Source: DATKWV01 sp035529405
Lineage (GTDB): Bacteria > Planctomycetota > Phycisphaerae > Sedimentisphaerales > Anaerobacaceae
Direction: 5' to 3'
DNA length: 10,304 nucleotides
Assembly: GCA_035529405.1 (NCBI GenBank)
Contig: DATKWV010000197.1
Coordinates: 1 to 10,304, forward strand
Shown here: piece by piece, positions 9,001 through 10,304 of the stretch
Numbering within the stretch: the stretch's first letter is position 1
Layout: each line of letters begins with the position of its first letter
Made by a program: the position numbers and the translations under genes
Notes under the pieces: model-generated
Databases searched by the model: none
Told to the model about the DNA's origin: nothing
What the model saw: only the letters and a program-made list of their open reading frames with translations

Positions 9001-9113
9001 TCGAGCATTTTCAGGATGATGCGCCGGTATGCGACATCTGCGGTTCGATAGCCGTGCGCAACGGTACATGTTACAAGTGCTTCAACTGCGGCAACTCTAT
9101 GGGCTGCTCGTAG
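6045..9113 (+). CDS. nrdJ: Class II (adenosylcobalamin-dependent) ribonucleoside-diphosphate reductase NrdJ
   Basis: NrdJ converts ribonucleotides to deoxyribonucleotides using a cysteine radical generated with adenosylcobalamin, so it is oxygen-independent. Numbered from the ATG at 6045 (1022 residues), Cys194 (ASACFIQS) and Cys411 (DSACNLASLNL) are the likely redox pair. The NPCSEY motif supplies Asn398, the radical Cys400 and Glu402. LAPTGTIGFMMDCDTTGIEPD is the family's C-terminal barrel signature. A TSCPD-type domain lies near residues 780-870 (GELFITMAKEGSTVGGL). A charged linker leads to a tail of CxxC pairs (CDIC, CYKC, CGNSMGC), presumed to re-reduce the active site. No N-terminal ATP-cone is evident. 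The start at 6045 is set by GGAGG at 6035-6039. An upstream GTG at 6015 overlaps the NrdR-like box and is rejected. The gene is apparently monocistronic, with putative NrdR control. Confidence 0.96.
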   Translation: MSWNFEPENPFEAQKSQKQHPADAVTPKGLKIEHFFSTPGVHPFDEINWEIRSARISDDSGQAIFEQDNIEVPASWSQLATKVVASKYFYGDIQTGHREHSVKQLVHRVCKTIADRGKSDGYFASEQDYHTFYNELSWLCVNQYGAFNSPVWFNVGLFDVYGIKGSKNNFHWDKQHGQVSACENSYQWPQASACFIQSVADSMQDIMRLATSEAMLFKHGSGTGTDLSTLRSSKEKLSGGGKPSGPLSFMRVYDQIAAVIKSGGKTRRAAKMQSLKVTHPDIREFITCKTEEEKKAWALIEAGYGGDYNNQAYNSVMFQNSNLSVRVTDDFMQAVENGREWTTYAVTTGQPMNKYSASELMDLIAEGTRICGDPGLQYHSTINRWHTCGNSGPINASNPCSEYMFLDDSACNLASLNLMKFRKEDGSFDITGFKKAVRIFIIAQDILVDNGSYPDIPIALNSHLFRALGLGYANLGSLVMSLALAYDSDRARTLAAAISAIMTGTAYSVSAEMASVLGPFERFSENSEPMLKVTNMHRRYAYDICESHCPDYMLNAAKDAWDQAFDVGSKAGFRNAQVTVLAPTGTIGFMMDCDTTGIEPDIALVKYKLLAGGGMLKLVNKTVPMALEHLGYCAEDVKSICDCIDENETIEGCEKLNDDYLPIFDCAFKPRNGKRCIHYTAHLRMMAAVQPFISGAISKTINMPRESSAEDIAAAYMEGWKLGLKAVAIYRDGSKRLQPVSTEKHKLVTAKAGREDTSVRPLRRRLAETRKSITHKFSVAKHEGYLTVGLYEDGQPGELFITMAKEGSTVGGLMDVIGTCTSMALQYGVPLIALVDKFRHARFEPSGMTSNKDIPFAKSLIDYIFCWLGCQFIPGYADKNIPGRIAAQQTPENKNTTTARQLVEKTKDLTEKIAQAQAIAKPKPGSRKQAASHPELLSADNCSGDLQERFGNVENRISDLMGSAVVQASEQMAMEVAVMQQFNAQFEHFQDDAPVCDICGSIAVRNGTCYKCFNCGNSMGCS

Positions 9114-9141
9114 AATTGATTATTGACTATGCTCTGTAGAA

Positions 9142-9172
9142 AACATGTCATTTCGACCGTAGGCAGCATGTT
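9142..9172. repeat. Small inverted repeat downstream of nrdJ
   Basis: AACATG (9142-9147) and CATGTT (9167-9172) form a 6-bp inverted repeat around a 19-base loop, about 30 bases after the nrdJ stop. A T-rich stretch follows on the + strand. It could help end the nrdJ transcript or be a remnant of an intergenic repeat. Confidence 0.3.
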
Positions 9173-9271
9173 GAATTATTTTTAACTTTAGCCACTTTAG
9201 TACACCTTGATATTCAGGACGGCATTATAACAATTGACCTCTCTGCCGCAACCCCAAACCGCCCTTTTGTT

Positions 9272-9306
9272 AGCCCCCTGCACCGCAGGGGGTTCTCATT
9301 ATCTTT
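9272..9306 (+). terminator. Strong hairpin, probable nrdJ terminator
   Basis: CCCCCTGC (9274-9281) and GCAGGGGG (9285-9292) form a perfect 8-bp G+C-rich stem with a 3-base ACC loop. It can be extended by a G-T and an A-T pair. T-rich sequence follows (TTCTCATTATCTTTTTT), although the T-run is not immediate. It lies about 160 bases after the nrdJ stop and just ahead of the next promoter, so it probably separates nrdJ from the downstream block. Confidence 0.6.
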
Positions 9307-9324
9307 TTTGTCGCGTTTTTTCCC

Positions 9325-9351
9325 TTGACTTTCCGACAAAATAACTATAAT
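9325..9351 (+). promoter_or_regulatory. Sigma70-like promoter for the accessory block
   Basis: TTGACT (9325-9330) and a perfect TATAAT (9346-9351) are separated by 15 bases, slightly less than the usual 17. Transcription would start near 9358 and read toward the small zinc-binding protein and the SIR2-like gene. This leaves a leader of roughly 255 bases. Confidence 0.55.
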
Positions 9352-9414
9352 TTCGCGCCAGCAGCGGGGCTGACACCAGGGGCGGCAAAGTAATTGATTA
9401 TTGATTAAGGACGA

Positions 9415-9573
9415 TTGATTATTGTATTGATTCCTTCGATAAAGTTTCCCCTGAGTGAAATCGCAAGGAAGGGAGATACCAGATACGAAATTGTTTGGCG
9501 TCTTATACACATTGTAGAATTGTTAGGAGTAATCCAGGAGAATAAAATAATGGGGAATATAAACAATGAATGA
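9415..9573 (+). CDS. Doubtful small ORF or coding remnant
   Basis: A frame without stops runs from 9409 to the TGA at 9571-9573. It has possible TTG starts at 9415 and 9427, giving about 52 or 48 residues with a mixed charged and hydrophobic composition (ARKGDTRYEIVWRLIHIVEL is the core). I do not recognise it. An internal ATG at 9550, preceded by AGGAG at 9536-9540, would encode only seven residues (MGNINNE) and overlaps a second tiny frame starting at 9566. It could be a leader peptide, a decayed gene end or chance. Confidence 0.2.
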   Translation: MIIVLIPSIKFPLSEIARKGDTRYEIVWRLIHIVELLGVIQENKIMGNINNE

Positions 9574-9614
9574 CCCAAGAGGCTTAATTTGACGCAAAAT
9601 TTAAGAGGTGTTTT

Positions 9615-9827
9615 ATGTCAAGACAGAATGTAATTGAAAGAAAAATCCCGAGAATAAGGGGACGATCATTTAGGTTTAGTAACTGTTTTCATCGAAAAAA
9701 AAGCAAGTTTCAATGTTTTGTATGCGAGGGCACTGGTTATAAAGGATATGCGATTGAAGACAGTGATGGGCAGATTCTTGTTGGCGAAAGATGTTTACGT
9801 GATAACTTCTTAATAACAGTGGGATGA
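9615..9827 (+). CDS. Small CxxC zinc-binding protein, function unknown
   Basis: This 70-residue protein has a basic N-terminal third rich in Arg and Lys, then a compact cysteine pattern: CFVCEG (Cys34, Cys37), GYAIEDSDGQ and VGERC (Cys60). This looks like a single zinc-knuckle or treble-clef-like fold. The fourth ligand is unclear, with Cys24 or His26 as candidates. The basic tail would suit nucleic-acid binding, but this is inference. The ATG at 9615 has AGGTG at 9605-9609, a reasonable Shine-Dalgarno at 5 bases. The SIR2-like gene begins 54 bases after its stop on the same strand, so the two are likely co-transcribed. Composition is A+T-rich like that gene and unlike the housekeeping genes. 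I do not recognise a named family. Confidence 0.6.
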   Translation: MSRQNVIERKIPRIRGRSFRFSNCFHRKKSKFQCFVCEGTGYKGYAIEDSDGQILVGERCLRDNFLITVG

Positions 9828-9867
9828 AATTGCGGTTTTGGATTATTGTATGGCCTGAAACATGAAT

Positions 9868-9872
9868 GGAGG
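9868..9872 (+). promoter_or_regulatory. Ribosome binding site of the SIR2-like gene
   Basis: GGAGG lies 9 bases before the ATG at 9882. It is one of the clearest Shine-Dalgarno sequences in the window and supports this start. Confidence 0.7.
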
Positions 9873-9881
9873 TTTATCATA

Positions 9882-10304
9882 ATGAAGACAGTTTTATTTC
9901 TTGGTGCAGGGTTTTCCAGTGCATGGGGATTACCGGTAATGCAGGAATTCTTTCAGCATGCGAAAAATTCAGAGTATCTTGGGGATAACGATAAAGATTT
10001 TCTGCGAAAATTACAGAGAAAAGCTCGCCAGGGAGCAAGTATGTTACAAATTGAAAATGATAACTTGGAAGAGGTACTATCATTTTCTCTTGCCTCGGAA
10101 AATTTTAATGTGGGTTATCCTAGTCAAGATAACAATGAGTATAATAACCTCTGTCGTATCCTGCAAAAAGTTTATCGTAAAGCTGGATTCAAAGAATACG
10201 ATATCCGTGATGAAATCAGTGCCTTTCATGTTTCACCATTACTACAGAAATTAACGACTTTACTAGGAATTGGTCAAGAAAAACTATCACCAAACGATTT
10301 GTCT
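9882..10304 (+). CDS. SIR2-like domain protein, N-terminal part (3' end outside window)
   Basis: The frame stays open for all 141 codons from the ATG at 9882 to the window end. Its N-terminus is the SIR2-type NAD-binding signature: a hydrophobic strand (TVLFL), GAGFS at residues 8-12, then GLPVM at 16-20, and after a spacer NLEEVLSF, a segment often seen in SIR2-like defence proteins. The N-terminus shows no signal peptide. SIR2-like domains in bacteria are frequently NADases that kill or stall phage-infected cells (as in Thoeris ThsA, DSR and SIR2-HerA systems), while others are deacylases. The part seen here cannot separate these. The catalytic Asn/His region and any fused sensor domain lie beyond the window. 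The gene probably shares a transcript with the small zinc-binding protein upstream. Confidence 0.8.
   Translation, partial: MKTVLFLGAGFSSAWGLPVMQEFFQHAKNSEYLGDNDKDFLRKLQRKARQGASMLQIENDNLEEVLSFSLASENFNVGYPSQDNNEYNNLCRILQKVYRKAGFKEYDIRDEISAFHVSPLLQKLTTLLGIGQEKLSPNDLS

Larger units (their letters stand above)
9114..9424 (+). repeat. Short direct repeats of (AA)TTGATTATTGA type
   Basis: AATTGATTATTGA is found identically at 9114-9126 and 9392-9404. The shorter ATTGATTATTG recurs at 9414-9424. The first two copies bracket about 265 bases carrying the hairpin and the promoter. The repeats are low in complexity, so chance or slippage is possible. Confidence 0.4.
9114..9614. other. A+T-rich intergenic region between nrdJ and the accessory genes
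   Basis: Five hundred bases without a convincing gene. In order it holds a copy of AATTGATTATTGA directly after the nrdJ stop, a small inverted repeat, a strong hairpin, a promoter-like sequence, two further ATTGATTATTG copies, and a frame open from 9409 to 9573. Base composition turns more A+T-rich than in the genes to the left. Confidence 0.6.

Noticed and set aside
9214..9510. A 98-residue minus-strand ORF downstream of nrdJ
   Set aside because: It runs through the strong hairpin and the promoter-like sequence, has no recognisable domain or Shine-Dalgarno, and its composition looks like non-coding sequence read in frame.
9958..10254. A 98-residue + strand ORF in another frame at the right end
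   Set aside because: It overlaps the SIR2-like gene, whose frame has the conserved motifs and a good Shine-Dalgarno, so this one is a shadow.

Overview
The window reads as chromosomal housekeeping sequence of a bacterium, followed at its right end by the start of an accessory stretch. The gene set is NAD-dependent DNA ligase, RibD, a UvrC-type nuclease and a B12-dependent ribonucleotide reductase. Several genes have weak or no Shine-Dalgarno sequence, and a zinc-finger/rhomboid fusion is present. Together these would fit an uncultured Planctomycetota or similar lineage, but that placement is an inference without a similarity search.

Left block, 1-4198, + strand. It opens inside a membrane protein carrying zf-TFIIB-type zinc knuckles fused to a rhomboid-like domain. 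The expected catalytic histidine of that domain appears to be serine. ligA (NAD+-dependent DNA ligase) follows within a few bases, and ribD (riboflavin biosynthesis deaminase/reductase) follows 36 bases after ligA. The three probably form one transcription unit. ribD converges on a minus-strand uvrC-like gene (4241-5581) that keeps the GIY-YIG, cysteine-cluster, UVR and RNase H-like parts but ends before the usual C-terminal (HhH)2 domain.

Middle block, 5582-9113. A divergent intergenic region of about 460 bases separates uvrC from nrdJ, a class II adenosylcobalamin-dependent ribonucleotide reductase. Two sites resembling NrdR boxes, 30 bp apart, lie just upstream of the nrdJ start. This suggests repression by NrdR, the usual dNTP-sensing regulator of reductase genes. 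LigA, UvrC and NrdJ all serve DNA replication, repair or precursor supply, but they do not form one operon.

Right block, 9114-10304. The sequence becomes visibly more A+T-rich. About 500 bases without a convincing gene hold a strong hairpin (likely the nrdJ terminator), a sigma70-like promoter with a perfect TATAAT, short ATTGATTATTG repeats and a possible small or decayed ORF. Two genes with good ribosome-binding sites follow. One encodes a 70-residue protein with a CxxC...VGxxC zinc-binding pattern. The other is a SIR2-like gene (GAGFS...GLP) that runs off the window end. SIR2-like NADases are common effectors of anti-phage defence, so this pair is the best candidate here for an undescribed system.
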